NCBI GenBank assembly: GCA_015178975.1
Contig: WHVD01000088.1
Span: forward strand, 124,001 to 188,000
Length of the DNA: 64,000 bases
Direction: 5' to 3'
Origin: Hysterangium stoloniferum
Lineage: Eukaryota > Basidiomycota > Agaricomycetes > Hysterangiales > Hysterangiaceae
Under the pieces are notes generated by a model. That model saw only the letters and a program-made list of their open reading frames with translations, searched no databases and was not told where the DNA came from. Below are positions 33,587-44,139 of this stretch, piece by piece (positions within the stretch are counted from its first letter, which is position 1; each line of letters starts with the position of its first letter). The translations under genes and the position numbers were made by a program.

Positions 33587-33840
33587 CACCTTTTTATAGG
33601 GGGAATCCACCAATTATTGCAACTTTTCATATGAAGATGCTAATTGTGCACCATGCATTTGGAGGGTAATGTGTGTCAGAACCACTATACACCTCCCAGA
33701 GCATCGAACCTATATTGTCAGGAGGTGCTATACTAACTGACACAAGATATTGAGAAACAAGTACTTTTATTACAAGCTTATTAAACCCTTGTATATTGTG
33801 TACTGCAATAGAGTCAACTCATACTATTTTTAATACCCCA

Positions 33841-33960
33841 CTCCAAATCTTTGGGGAAATCTTGACCTCCAATAGAGGCCCAACGGCCTTTCTTTACAGC
33901 AGCGCAAAACCTTTCTCGGAAATGGACAAGAGTGCGGGCTATGCTGTAGCTATTTAGAGA
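33841..33960 (-). pseudogene. Continuation of P2 beyond the nested insertions
   Basis: The sequence 'ctccaaatctttggggaaat' and 'ggcctttctttacagcagcg' continues the P2 alignment that was broken at 28866, matching P1 at 12800-12880. Similarity fades after about 33910. Confidence 0.65.
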
Positions 33961-34180
33961 AAAGGAGTTTTACATAGAAAAAACTTTTTGAACAAAAAAA
34001 AAGAACGACATACGTTGCCCTGAATGCCCATACAATGTCCATTCGCGTTCCTTTGTAGAACCTACCTTAACGAATAAACAACGTCAGTCTTTCGAGAGTC
34101 CAATTTACAGAAGAAAGTACATAGTAGGGTTTTCCCCGCAAGCATGTCTGGAGTAAAATTGATTAGGCGTGATAAATATT

Positions 34181-35016
34181 TCACTCATTGAGTTCACTTA
34201 CTTCATCTGTCTTCAGCCAGTGGAAGTAGGAGCCAGGCTGCTCGATTAGCTTCGAGGAAGGGGATCCTTCGGTCGTAGTTCGAAGCTTGATGGGAAACGC
34301 TTGACAACCTACCAATATCAGTTTAGCGGCACAATCTGGGAACACTTGATACTTCCCAATTGCATTAGCACTGCCAGGCAAGACGTTTACACTCGTGACA
34401 ACACCCGAGACAGTGAGCCTAAATGCATCATCATGTATATTTAAACCGTCTAAAGATTCGAACCTAGGTTGCGATATGCCGTTGACGGAGTTCAGGTTGG
34501 TTGCCCCATGCAATTCAGGGCAGAATCGACGCCTAGATGTGAGTGAAGGTCGATAATTCCGTGTAATCATTGTAACGGTGAACAAGGCAAAAAAAACGAG
34601 TTACTCATGTTTGGCTGACCCTGGGGTCACCCCACCCAAGCTCCCTTCGCATCGACGATTACAAGGCTCGAACCGTAGAGACTTTGGGCTTCCGCTCCAC
34701 CTTATTAACCCCTTGTTCAACAACACGTCGTATTTCAGGATTTCATGTCCCCCATGGTTTCCGGTCCAAATCATCGCGTTGTGTATTATCGTAGGCGGTG
34801 TCGCCTTCGAAAGTTCGCAGGAGGCCCCGGTATGAACCCAAGCACCTGGCAACGCTCCAGAACATGTACAGCATTGGCAGGAATGTGGTGGTTAGGATTG
34901 GACGAGTGTATGAATGCCACTAAGCTGTCAAGCATGTCAGGGCTATCGCAGATATCATAAGGCTGAACCAATGCAAGGAAATGCTTGATTTCTCCTTCCC
35001 CGTTTGTATACGTCAC
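34181..35016 (-). pseudogene. Amidohydrolase-family gene relic
   Basis: Minus-strand pieces appear in the order of basidiomycete amidohydrolases. First is AVHVLERCQVLGFIPGPPAN, then IIHNAMIWTGNHGG...ILKYDVLLNKGLIRW. Next is the metal-binding segment GIIDLHSHLGVDSA (about 34500-34565), then FESLDGLNIHDDAFRL, VLPGSANAIG and QAFPIKLR. The HSH metal-site frame is shifted against the following GSANAIG frame, and the segment ends soon after. Only about a quarter of the usual ~900-residue protein remains, so it is a truncated pseudogene. The family was recognised from the ordered motifs, not from a search. Confidence 0.65.
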
Positions 35017-35019
35017 TAG

Positions 35020-36390
35020 GCATTGAAAGCTCTCCTATAAAGCTCAAACAAAGTGCAGTTGCAATGATCTATATACTCCAGAGTGTTGTAAAAGACGAGA
35101 AAGGCTTTAAGCGAGAAAATGGATTCGATTGACCATGAACAGCTCACATGCTAAGCCCAGAGTCGACCATCTGCCAGGGTCCCAGCTACCAAGAGCGTAC
35201 TAGCTGATAACAATGGCTTGAGAGTATGCTCTCAAAAGATCGACTAATGGTCAACATTGAGTGATTAACTTTTCAAGTAAACGCTTCTTTAAGAGTGCAA
35301 ATAAAGGAAAAATGGTTTCAGGATGATCCTTCTTCGTGCCCAAACAGCACTTTCTCAGCGAAGAGCATGTTGTGAGCACACTTTGTGCTGGTGTGAAGCT
35401 GAAACGAATGTCTCGTGGATAGTTCAGAAACGTCAAATCATTGCGAATCTAGTCACATTACTATCCTAAGGGGAAAATTCGTTGTTTTGCGGAATACCGG
35501 GCGTGCTATATCACTCGCCAACACTATGATTAGTCGGAAACGCATTCCTTTATTATGTGCTGCAAATTTGATACAGGCAATATAAGTAAGAATGTCACAG
35601 AAAAAGCTTGTGTTGGTGGTCGCTAGCAACGTCGGCCGTACGAGTTATTTCGCCCATTTCGTAGGTATTTGACAGGGAATCGGTAGTGACGGGCATGAGT
35701 ACGTCGTTATCAATACACGAAAAGTGATATCCCTCTGTTATAGGCAATTGGCCAACATGTGCATCTCACTACGATGAAACTTATTCCGGCTGTGTTGCTG
35801 TGCTAGGCCTTTGGCACATCACAGCGCCCTTTTTTTTGGTCCAAATGCTAGGCAAGCCCGGAATAATCTGAAGCACTTCTCATTTTCGCATATTGTCTGA
35901 CCCACCAAGATTCTGTGCATGTCTTATCCTACGTCCAACATGTCTTATCCTGCGTCCGGCATGCCGACACGAGATAATCCTCCTCGATGAGAAGAACAAG
36001 CAAATTTCTAATAGCAAGACTGAGGATAAGTACTTCAAACAAAGTATATATCAGGAGATTGTCAACTGTGTACATACCCTAACTGGCTAGTATAATAAGC
36101 TAAGCCCAGCTGTTTTTGAATGGTGTTTTGTTTTTTCGAGTCGGTGTGTACTAGCTATCTTGATCTAGGTGCTCTATATCACATTCTGAATAACTTTAAA
36201 TGTTAAATAATGTGATTTTTATATTTACGAGCCATGTTGCAAGTAAAAAATAATATATAATTTAACTACCCAAATCAAAGTAACAGGCACACTGTATTAT
36301 AAAGAACCTCAGCGCTACACCCTGATAGTGCTGAACTTCATGAAAACAGAGTCTTCCATCTGGCCGACACTATCCACCTGTTAAAGGTAT
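35020..36390. other. No gene recognised
   Basis: Mixed AT-rich sequence without a supportable reading frame. A short tandem word ('atgtcttatcctacgtccaac' / 'atgtcttatcctgcgtccggc') occurs at 35920-35960. Nothing else stands out. Confidence 0.5.
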
Positions 36391-36401
36391 AGAAAAGAAT
36401 T

Positions 36402-36475
36402 GACCCAGCCTGGGATTGAACCAAGGACCTCTGGCTATATATAAGCAGTGCTCTTAACCACTGAGCTACTGGACC
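36402..36475 (-). tRNA. tRNA-like sequence, likely pseudo-tRNA or SINE head
   Basis: On the minus strand a cloverleaf can be drawn: acceptor ggtccag / ctgggtc with two wobble pairs, D arm gctc...gagc with an A-box (tagctcagtgg), and a T arm with a B-box (ggttcaatcc). The anticodon arm is irregular: an 8-nt loop of TATATATA and a C-C mismatch in the stem. A working tRNA (it would be Ile-UAU-like) is therefore doubtful. The intact A and B boxes with a degraded anticodon arm suit a tRNA-derived SINE or a tRNA pseudogene. Confidence 0.45.
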
Positions 36476-36479
36476 TATT

Positions 36480-37976
36480 GGTCTAGTGAGATATAATGGA
36501 TTATATATACATATTCTATATAAGTCCTTCTGATGCTACCTTGGGACTTATACAGTCACATCTGGACTGATGCCAACTAGGGACTTATAACAGCTTGGAC
36601 ATTCTAATAGATATTGTATTTCCAAATCTAACACCACCATATATTCTGTGCTATCATACCCTGGCCATTTTAACAGCAAGAATACAAAAATATATAATGA
36701 CGTTCACACTACTGCTTATCCGGTGACAAAGGATATAACACAATGCCGGCTCTTTCATCACATCGGGTTCAGCGCAAGACATAAAATAAATAATGAAGAA
36801 ATTATAACTATCTTTGTAGAGAGCGTGGGAATGGAGCTGGAAGGGTGGAGATAACATGACGATGATGAAGAGTTCAGGGTGGAGACGGTGGTCGGTCAAA
36901 GTGAAAGTGAAAATAAAGGAAAAGGCAGGGACAAGGTGGTCAAAGTATGAGGGTGACTCGAAAGGGAAGTTGAAGTTAAGGGCGAGGCGAAGGTGAGGGC
37001 TTGAAGGGAAGACAGAGGGCAACTTATGCGACTGAAACGTTACCATGGCTAATCGAGGCAGTAACTGTCACCGCTTCACCCAGCTCAAAACCGTCGTGTT
37101 GTGTCTCGACGTCGTCGGGTGCCCACTCCGCTGTAACTTGACACGCAGAATACCATACGCGGTGCAGTGGGATCAAGCAGAAAGGGGATGGATAGCAGGG
37201 GCGTAATCAAGAGCTGGGAAGAGCCGTAGCAGTGTAGGTTGGATATACGTGTTGTAGCCATAACATACGTTCGCCCATAGAACTCTACATAATGCATGAT
37301 ACTCCAAGAACAAAAACGATACGTTCAATCTGTGGTATAATGGTATATGGCTGGGCGAGACTCACCAGGTAGCCAATGAATGCACCCAGCCCCTCTCCCC
37401 AACTTAAATATGGAGTTGAATGTAGTTCCATGGCCCCCGTTGTCATTTCTCTTTCCGCCACGGTCAATCGTATCCACGAAGACTTGCAGCCGCCGTTTGG
37501 AACCGCCATTATCCAGCATCGACCTCCTCGTTCTTGTACCAGCAATGTTTCAACAAATCGCGAAGAATCCGCAAATGTGCGGGCAAAAGCAGCTGATGGC
37601 GGTGCAGCCGCAGAAGGTCCCACAGCGGCCAGCCAAGCAGCCGAATTTGCAGCGGCAGTATTACGCCGAGATTTAAGGGGAGGCGGGCAGAACGTAAGGC
37701 TGTAGAGATGTGGGGGAGACAGTCCATGATGCTGGTGGTAGTTTCGGCGTTGTCGTGATACTTGAAAGAGAGTCGGTGTAGTTTTTTGATAAGTGCTAAC
37801 GCAACTGCGTGGCTGGCTGAAATTCGGTTGGATGGCAGCGATATGTTGCGTAAAGGTTATGGATGTTTAAGTGTGAGAGATGTTTATCGATGCGTCGGAA
37901 TACACCTAAAACTTCCAGCCATGCTTGTTACAATGAGTAGTCGTCCAACTGCAGAGAGAAAGCAACGAGTGATGAA
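36480..37976. other. No gene recognised
   Basis: Some GC-richer open stretches exist at 37285-37705 on both strands, but neither shows a recognisable domain, start context or splice pattern. A purine-rich tract lies at 36835-37020. At 37977 the sequence switches abruptly into P-family DNA. Confidence 0.4.
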
Positions 37977-38622
37977 TCACTTCACATCTCGGTTGGGGAG
38001 ATGACGCGTGGACCGTCTTGTATTTACCTTATTGGATGTGCTGGTGTGGGCCGAAGCGAGAGATGACAGTCTGTATAGCACATGTCCGGTATATCGGCAC
38101 GCTTTCTGTTTATTAAAAATGAACAGAAAAACCCACCTAGCGTCTAACCTTTTCACAATGATATCCAACTCAAGTTCCAACCCGACTCATCCCAGGACTA
38201 TCCATCTTCGGCACGTCAGAAAGGTCACTACCACCAGCCGTTAAACCCAACAGTGACAATTTCGTTCCTGTTGCGCCTGCCTTGCAGCCTGAATCTCGGC
38301 GTTAGCCTTGATACCAGCGATGATAATAATTACACGCGCTTTTAGATGGGGACGGTTGTGCAGAGGCTGCTGGCGGGGGATTTGTCTCTTCGGATGCGGC
38401 ACTTGAATTATTATCGAGGTTAATAAGTAATTCCACTTCAGCCTCTTGGCTACTGGGAGGTTTTTCAGAGGTTTTGATGACTCTGTCGTTTGAAGATGGT
38501 GGACCTGTGCTTCCCTGCTTCTGGATCGCGGATCAAGGTGTAAATTCTGTGTCTACGTCCATGCCATTATCCAAGAACCCATTGGCATCTGGGTCGAGGT
38601 CTGCATGGCATGGCGAGGCTCT
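37977..38622 (-). pseudogene. P-family gene copy P3, partial
   Basis: This copy aligns with 54815-55400 and 27370-27960. Shared words include 'cacatctcggttggggagatg', 'gatcggcacgctttctgttt'-like sequence and 'tctgggtcgaggtctgcatggc'. It starts and stops abruptly. Its right edge (about 38622) is exactly where the LysM reading frame ends. The frames are broken and the copy is not translatable as a unit. Confidence 0.65.
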
Positions 38623-39895
38623 AGAGCGAACCAGCACAAAAACGACCACGAGTGCGCCAACGCACATGTGGATGCACTCTTGGTGACACAACGCCATTCG
38701 CTCCCTTTCCAACCTTTGGAGAAACCGGGATAATCATCGCGGCACTAGGCTGTAATTGCTGTGTCCTAATAACCTGCGGGCTGCGCGGTGTCTCTTCCAA
38801 CGGGATGGCATCGAGCCCCAACGCAGATCCGAAACTCGATGTCCGCACCTTGGCACCATTTTTACCGCCTCGCTTGCCACCACTCACGACATCAAGTTCA
38901 AACTCGGGCTTGTCTCCCCCCCCATCAGACGAGGACCACGCCGAATCCAACGAAAGCCGGCTCATGATCTCCTCCCTGGCCCCATTCCAGATATTCGCCG
39001 GCCCCAATGCGGAGGCGTTCCGCGAAAACGCAGACGGTGGGCTCGGCAGCGCTTGCTTGGAGAATGATCGAGATACCACCGGGCGGCTCGGGCTCGGGCT
39101 CGGTGATGCGGGTAGTGATAGTGGCGCAGACGGCGGCGGAAAAAAGGAAAGCTCTGATACGGGGACACGTCGGATTTTGGGGGCACCTGACGAAATGGTA
39201 TGACCCTTTCTAACGTCCATCCCGGTCTCGTGCCATGCGCCTGTCTCGCCCTCAGCGGCACTATCCAGGCTCGACCGGGCCGATGACGAGGCCGCCGACG
39301 AAGAGATGGCCCGAATAGGGATGTAGAGCTGTTCTCGGAGGTGGATGGTATCGTTTGTCCAGAGTTTGTTTGCGTTTCTGAGTGCCGCGAGGGAGACGTT
39401 GTATTTGAGTGCGACGCCTGGAAGCGAGTCCCCAGGGCGGACCTTGTGAGGGCTTGAATCAGCAGCAAGAATAGCCAAGCCAGAGCAGGGTGAACATACG
39501 TAGTGTACAATGACCTCGGTCTCTTTCGCCCTGGTGTCCTCTGCGTCCTTATGGGATTTGCACTCCAAAGCCGTCTCTGCATCATCCTCAAAACTCTCGG
39601 TTCTCGCCTTAATCGCTCGTCTAAGGGACGGTCGTGTTTCATGCAAGTCCAACGATGTTCCAAATCCAGAAGCGTCGTCGATGTTGTAGGAGACTGATAA
39701 GGAGGGGCGTAAGGGGTGACCAGGCGATGTCTGGGACCGTCTATGTCCAATTGCTGTTTTAGATACAGGCGAACTGTGTGGTGGTGGTGGTGATTCGAGG
39801 GTGTCGAAGTCGACTGGGCTATGTTCAACGTCAATCCATGGGTTGGTAGAAGCCTCTTGCTCTTCCACTCTGGCATCGAATTCCAGCCTATGCAT
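38621..39895 (-). CDS. LysM-domain protein gene, two exons, 3' end at a breakpoint
   Basis: Exon 1 is 39500-39895, intron 39443-39499 (57 nt, GTATGT...AAG) and exon 2 38621-39442. Splicing joins VIVHY to VRPGDSLPGVALKYNVSLAA and LHLREQLYIPI-type sequence, forming one complete LysM fold; unspliced reading inserts 19 residues into the first strand. The intron is a multiple of three and has no stop, so both forms are open. The N-terminal third is Ser/Pro-rich and the C-terminal half is a long Ser/Pro-rich tail. No signal peptide is seen, which suits intracellular LysM proteins of fungi more than secreted effectors. The stop codon sits at the junction with P3, so the native C-terminus may have been lost. 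Confidence 0.75.
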   Translation of the reverse strand: MHRLEFDARVEEQEASTNPWIDVEHSPVDFDTLESPPPPHSSPVSKTAIGHRRSQTSPGHPLRPSLSVSYNIDDASGFGTSLDLHETRPSLRRAIKARTESFEDDAETALECKSHKDAEDTRAKETEVIVHYVCSPCSGLAILAADSSPHKVRPGDSLPGVALKYNVSLAALRNANKLWTNDTIHLREQLYIPIRAISSSAASSSARSSLDSAAEGETGAWHETGMDVRKGHTISSGAPKIRRVPVSELSFFPPPSAPLSLPASPSPSPSRPVVSRSFSKQALPSPPSAFSRNASALGPANIWNGAREEIMSRLSLDSAWSSSDGGGDKPEFELDVVSGGKRGGKNGAKVRTSSFGSALGLDAIPLEETPRSPQVIRTQQLQPSAAMIIPVSPKVGKGANGVVSPRVHPHVRWRTRGRFCAGSL

Positions 39896-39899
39896 TTCA

Positions 39900-41020
39900 T
39901 CTCATCCAGCTCACTATCATAAAGTAAAAAGATGCATAAAAATGCAGTCGACTGAGGGAATTCGGGTACTTAGCCAGCAGCACTGGATAGGCAACCTAAT
40001 TAGGCTAGCGGAGCTTGAATCCAACCCACTTAGGCGAATCCCCTTTTGTTTCTAGGAAATAGCCGCTCTCACTCTGAATACCCTCTGAAATTTGGGAGAA
40101 AATATGGAATATTCCCTGTCTCTGCTACTTTGTGCGAATCGGTTCATCTCTGGCCCTGTGTTCGTTGCTTGTGCTTATTGTCCTGCGCCGATTTCTTGCA
40201 AACTCAAGAATGTTTAACTTTCTGAAAACGTGCAGGAAATTTTACATCTCCTCGGGTACCTTCCAAATTGAACTATCTAAGGGTTCTTCGCATTCTCAGT
40301 GCCAGGATATGGTGGACCACCAGTCATGGCCGTGAACCTTGCCTTTCAATTGCGTAAGTTCACATTTTTTGAAGCTACGGCTGGCTTCTCACCGAACGCT
40401 TACAATCATACTACTTATACTGCACGGAGAATGCTGGGGACTTTATTTCCTGAGCAGCTATCAGTGACCCAGCATTGGTACTTGTCGATATCTTCAAAGA
40501 GCGGTTATTCAAGAAGCAACTCCAATATAACTCAGTACCTTACACCATTATATTGCATACATAACGCTGACCGTAGGATGTAGACCTAAAACAGAATGGG
40601 TTCATACTTAATGCACGCGCTTTACGGCGGCTGCAACTCTCCTCCCAGCGAAAACATGTGGCATCAGCATATGTAATGATTCCTGTATGAATATACTGAT
40701 TTGCCACAGATGGAAGATAATAGATAAAACTTGACGATAGAACATAGAACATGGCAGCGCAAGCATGAAGTGATGGCAATTCGTTATCAAAAGGAAGATT
40801 TTTGCCAGTCAAGTATTCTACTCTCATCAGCTTTCTGGCTTATCTGATGGATGAGAACCCTTGCCCATTCATTCAAAATTGCGTAAGTTGTTATTTTATG
40901 AAGCCATAGACTGGCTAGAGTTACATCTCACTGGGCGCTTGCAATCATACTACTTATAATGTGCTGTTACTTCATTTCCTGAACATACAACAGTGAACCA
41001 ACCCAGGAGCTTGCTAATAT
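39900..41020 (+). repeat. Serial upstream modules before D4
   Basis: This block starts at 'gcagtcgactgagggaattcgg' (39946), also found at 43411 and in part at 50883. It continues through a shared 300-bp stretch ('gaaatttgggagaaaatatggaatattccctgtct'), then an M module (40350), an N module (40575-40880) and a second M module (40880-41020). These are the modules seen ahead of D1-D3 in a different serial arrangement. No conserved reading frame is visible. Confidence 0.55.
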
Positions 41021-41025
41021 CTCAT

Positions 41026-42704
41026 ATGGAATCCGTGGCAGATCTTCAAATAGCAGCTATTCAAGAAGCAACTGTAACGTAAGTACCTTGCGCTGCTCAT
41101 AATTGCACACATCTGACAATGGCATTTTCCAGTAACCTTAACGCTTCCATGGTTTTGGCAGTTCTAGGTCTGTCTACAGTGTCGCAGTTGTTTACCATAT
41201 TTATTAACGGGCATCTCAGTTTTGTTTAGTTATGACACAATTTTGACCCTGCATTCGGAAATCCAGTTGGTATGGAAGGGCAAGATCAGACTAGCACCTG
41301 CGCTGTACATCGCTGCCCGATATTCATCGCTACTGGTGTTTATATTACCTGTGACCGGTTATTTAGCAGATGAACCATTAGAGGTCCGTGGTGGGGTGGT
41401 CTGAATATACTTCCTTGACTTACAGCAGTTGATAGTGTGTGGTACCGTTTGAGCCCTTCGATTAGTTGTTTACTCATTAGCCATAGGGCATGTAATGCAC
41501 TATCCCGCACCGTGACTGTTCTGCAAACTTTAGAGGGGCTAAGTGTACACGGTGATTAATCTATTTACCATTCAAATAACTCAACAACCAAGATGGATGT
41601 CAGGGCTATTACTTGCAAGGGTATACGCTATAAGCAGGGGTAACAAATACTTCTTAACTCCAATCTGGTTTATATATCTTGGACAAGTCCCCTGCCGTGT
41701 GGTGTGTTTACTTGATGCCAATGTGTGGACCGGTATACCCATGAGTGTGATAGCTTATCATAGTCCGTGAAGATTGTATTGCTGAGCCTAGTATCAAACT
41801 GTTTGTTTCACTTAGCTAGAACCACGCGACTGTGTATTAACATCATTAAACAGGCGTACAGAAGTCGATTGTATATGCTTGGAGACCTCGAGTTGACATG
41901 ATCGTTATAGTCACAACAACAAACGCTCTTGCAATTACGTTCGATGGGCTCATATTATTCACCACATTGTTCCACATCATCGGCATGATTAGGCTACAAA
42001 GAGGTATTAAAGAATTGGGGAAACGATCTATAACCTATCCACTTATGCAGCAAGGTAATTTATCTCGATGTTTGTTGTTATGACTTGACCATATCAATTA
42101 CAGGTGTTCTCCGATTTGCGTTAGTGCTAAAATAACATAACTTTGGCTAATGAAATTTTAATTTTGATTGCTTAGCATTATTTTCACATGGAGTTTACAG
42201 ACTGTAATTACGAATGAGGTTTGGAATTACCCCTCCTTTCTATCCTTTTCACTGATACTACATTCCTCCCAAGCTTGTTTCAGTGAAGATCTTGCATTTC
42301 CTGAGAATTTTATTCTACGCACTCATCCCACATCCAATATAGGCCACATTTAAAAACGTCGGCCTAAACATGGAAAATTGGCAAGTATTCATCACACACA
42401 CTTCGGCTAACGTCTTAATGTCAACTGCAGCGTATCCACCCTTCTCGTTTGCCGCTTCTTTCTCGATCTGCGAGAATCAAACCTACCATGTAACGCGGTC
42501 GATACGACGAACAATCTCGTGGTCACTACTTTCCGAGGGGCGGTACGCAGTATTGGAGATTCTTTGATTGAGGATATCGGAGATACAAACTACACAGGAG
42601 ATTCTATTTCGAGGGCACATTGTGAAGAAGAACTCCCCGTCCATTCCGCGGAAGGATGTGAGGAAACCTCTAGAGGGAGAGTTGAAGGCCTTGGTGCACA
42701 GTAA
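41026..42704 (+). pseudogene. D4: DUF6533-type membrane protein gene copy
   Basis: The first exon is MESVADLQIAAIQEAT, longer than in D1-D3. The DUF6533 exon contains SYDTILTLHSEIQLVWKGKI and APALYIAARYSSLL. The next exons give SGLLLARVYAISRGNKYFLT and a membrane segment with TFDGLILFTTLFHIIGMIRL. The C-terminal exon reads GDSLIEDIGDTNYTGD to the stop at 42702. The long exons are open, but the frame entering the DUF6533 exon is not cleanly joined. It is classed as a probable pseudogene, though it is among the least damaged copies. Confidence 0.55.
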
Positions 42705-43079
42705 TGCAACGGGACTATGTGTCGAATACTATGGGTGCAGTTAAAAACATTTATCACAGTCAAATAAGTATGAAAAAGGCCACAAAAAGTCATTGGGCAC
42801 AGTTCATATCTCGAGTAATTATTCTATTTATTCAGGATATGTAGGGCGCAAGAATATGAATATGTGTATTTAATTATTTATCAAACACCTGGTCACTTAA
42901 AAAACGTGTAAATCGTACAAATAAATGAATTTGACCCGAGCCAAACCTCAGAAGGATTCAGGTCAGAGCATGTTTCATTCGGAATTGTATTCTGAAGCTA
43001 CGGGATACATGGCTTCTCACTGACCGCTTGCAGTCATCCTACTATACTACACCGAGAATGCTGTGAAGTCCATTACGTC

Positions 43080-43410
43080 GCCTAAGTGACGGTCGTGTTT
43101 CATGCAAGTCCAACGATGTTCCAAATCCAGATGCGTCGTCGATGTTGTAGGAGACTGATAAAGAGGGGCGTAAGGGATGACCAGGCGATGTCTGAGACCG
43201 TCTACGTAATTACTGTTTTAGATACAGGCGAACTGTGTGATGGTGGTCATTCGAGCTTGTCGACGCCTCGGATGTCGACTGGGCTATGTTCAACGTCAAT
43301 CCATGGGTTGGTAGAAGCCTCTTGCTCTTCCGCTCTGGCATCGAATTCCAGCCTATGCATTTCATCTCATCCAGCTCACTATCATAAAGTAAAAAGATGC
43401 ATAAAAATGC
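43080..43410 (-). pseudogene. Duplicated 5' end of the LysM gene
   Basis: This segment matches 39630-39945 almost base for base, for example 'cgtgtttcatgcaagtccaac' and 'ccatgggttggtagaagcct', including the initiator region and its upstream flank. It has a few changes and an internal insertion (near 43260). The LysM domain itself is not included. It is a truncated duplicate, copied together with the adjacent upstream module. Confidence 0.8.
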
Positions 43411-43813
43411 AGTCGACTGAGGGAATTCGGGTACTTTGCCAGCAGCACTGGATTAGGCAACCTAATTAGGCTGGGGGAGTTTGAATTCAAGCTTTCGTTC
43501 AGTAAATAGCCGCTCTCATACGACACTGAGGCTCAAAATTCTCAGTCTCAGAATACCCTCTGAAATTTGGGAGAAAATATGGAATATTCCCTGTCTTTGC
43601 TACTGCGTCCGAATAGGCTCAAGTTGGCAATGCTTGTGCTTGCTGTCCTGCTTGTGCCGATTTCTTGCAAACTCAAGAATGTTCAAATTTCTGAAAATGT
43701 GCAGGAAATTTTACATATCCTGAACGATTCCCCGGGTACCTTCCAAATTGAACTATGTAAGATTATCTTGGCATTCTCAATGCTAGGATATGGTGGATCA
43801 CGAGTCATGGTCG
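43411..43813 (+). repeat. Upstream module interrupted by copia-C (left part)
   Basis: This is the paralogue of 39946-40326 and 50883-51310. The module is cut at 'gagtcatggtcg' by copia-C and resumes at 49260 with 'ggtcgtgaaccttgcctttcaattgcgtaa'. Uninterrupted paralogues read 'cagtcatggccgtgaacctt' (40320) and 'cagtcatgctcgtcaacctt' (51300). Confidence 0.75.
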
Positions 43814-44118
43814 TATTGAAACAGTTGAATAACTCTTGACAAACACCCTGTGAGTGTGAGAAAAGTAAACACTAAATGTATTCAACTGTGAAATAACTAC
43901 ATACCTGTGAGTGTGAGGAAAGTAAACACTAAGGAGACTTTCCCACACCCACAGCGGAGTATGCTACAGGGTGCTTACCTAAGCACCTACACATCAGTTA
44001 CCTTACTAGGTAACTCACTCAATACTGCACCTACAGTGCTGAGAAAAATACTACAAATATCAGAAAAATACAGGGAACGTCATAGACTATGTAAGAGCTG
44101 TAATATCATACTCTAACA
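43814..44118 (-). repeat. Copia-C 3' LTR
   Basis: This 305-bp LTR carries two copies of a 27-bp direct repeat (cctgtgagtgtgaggaaagt...) and an 11-bp inverted repeat acagttgaata / tattcaactgt. It also has the hairpins ggtgctta-cc-taagcacc and gttacct-tact-aggtaac. A 69-codon open frame occurs in both LTRs but has no support as a gene. Confidence 0.94.
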
Positions 44119-44127
44119 CTCCCACCT
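44119..44127 (-). promoter_or_regulatory. Copia-C polypurine tract
   Basis: On the element strand AGGTGGGAG abuts the 3' LTR, as expected for the plus-strand DNA primer. Confidence 0.65.
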
Positions 44128-44139
44128 GATGAGACAGCT

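Larger units (their letters stand above)
28871..33835. mobile_element. 271-bp solo LTR, split by copia-B
   Basis: Once copia-B and one copy of its TSD are set aside, the pieces 28871-28897 and 33592-33835 form a 271-bp sequence starting TGTTAAATTTG and ending TTTTTAATA. It is flanked by the 5-bp duplication CCCCA (28866-28870 and 33836-33840). Paralogue P1 reads straight through the site (gcgctccccactccaaatc near 12800). These are the marks of a solo LTR with TG...TA ends. No internal region of that family is present in the window. Confidence 0.8.

Noticed and set aside
36402..36475. Functional tRNA-Ile(UAU)
   Set aside because: The anticodon loop has eight nucleotides and the stem has a mismatch, so it is kept only as tRNA-like.
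37285..37705. Overlapping 109-112 codon frames on both strands
   Set aside because: GC-rich sequence gives open frames on both strands. No domain, splice or start evidence favours either one.
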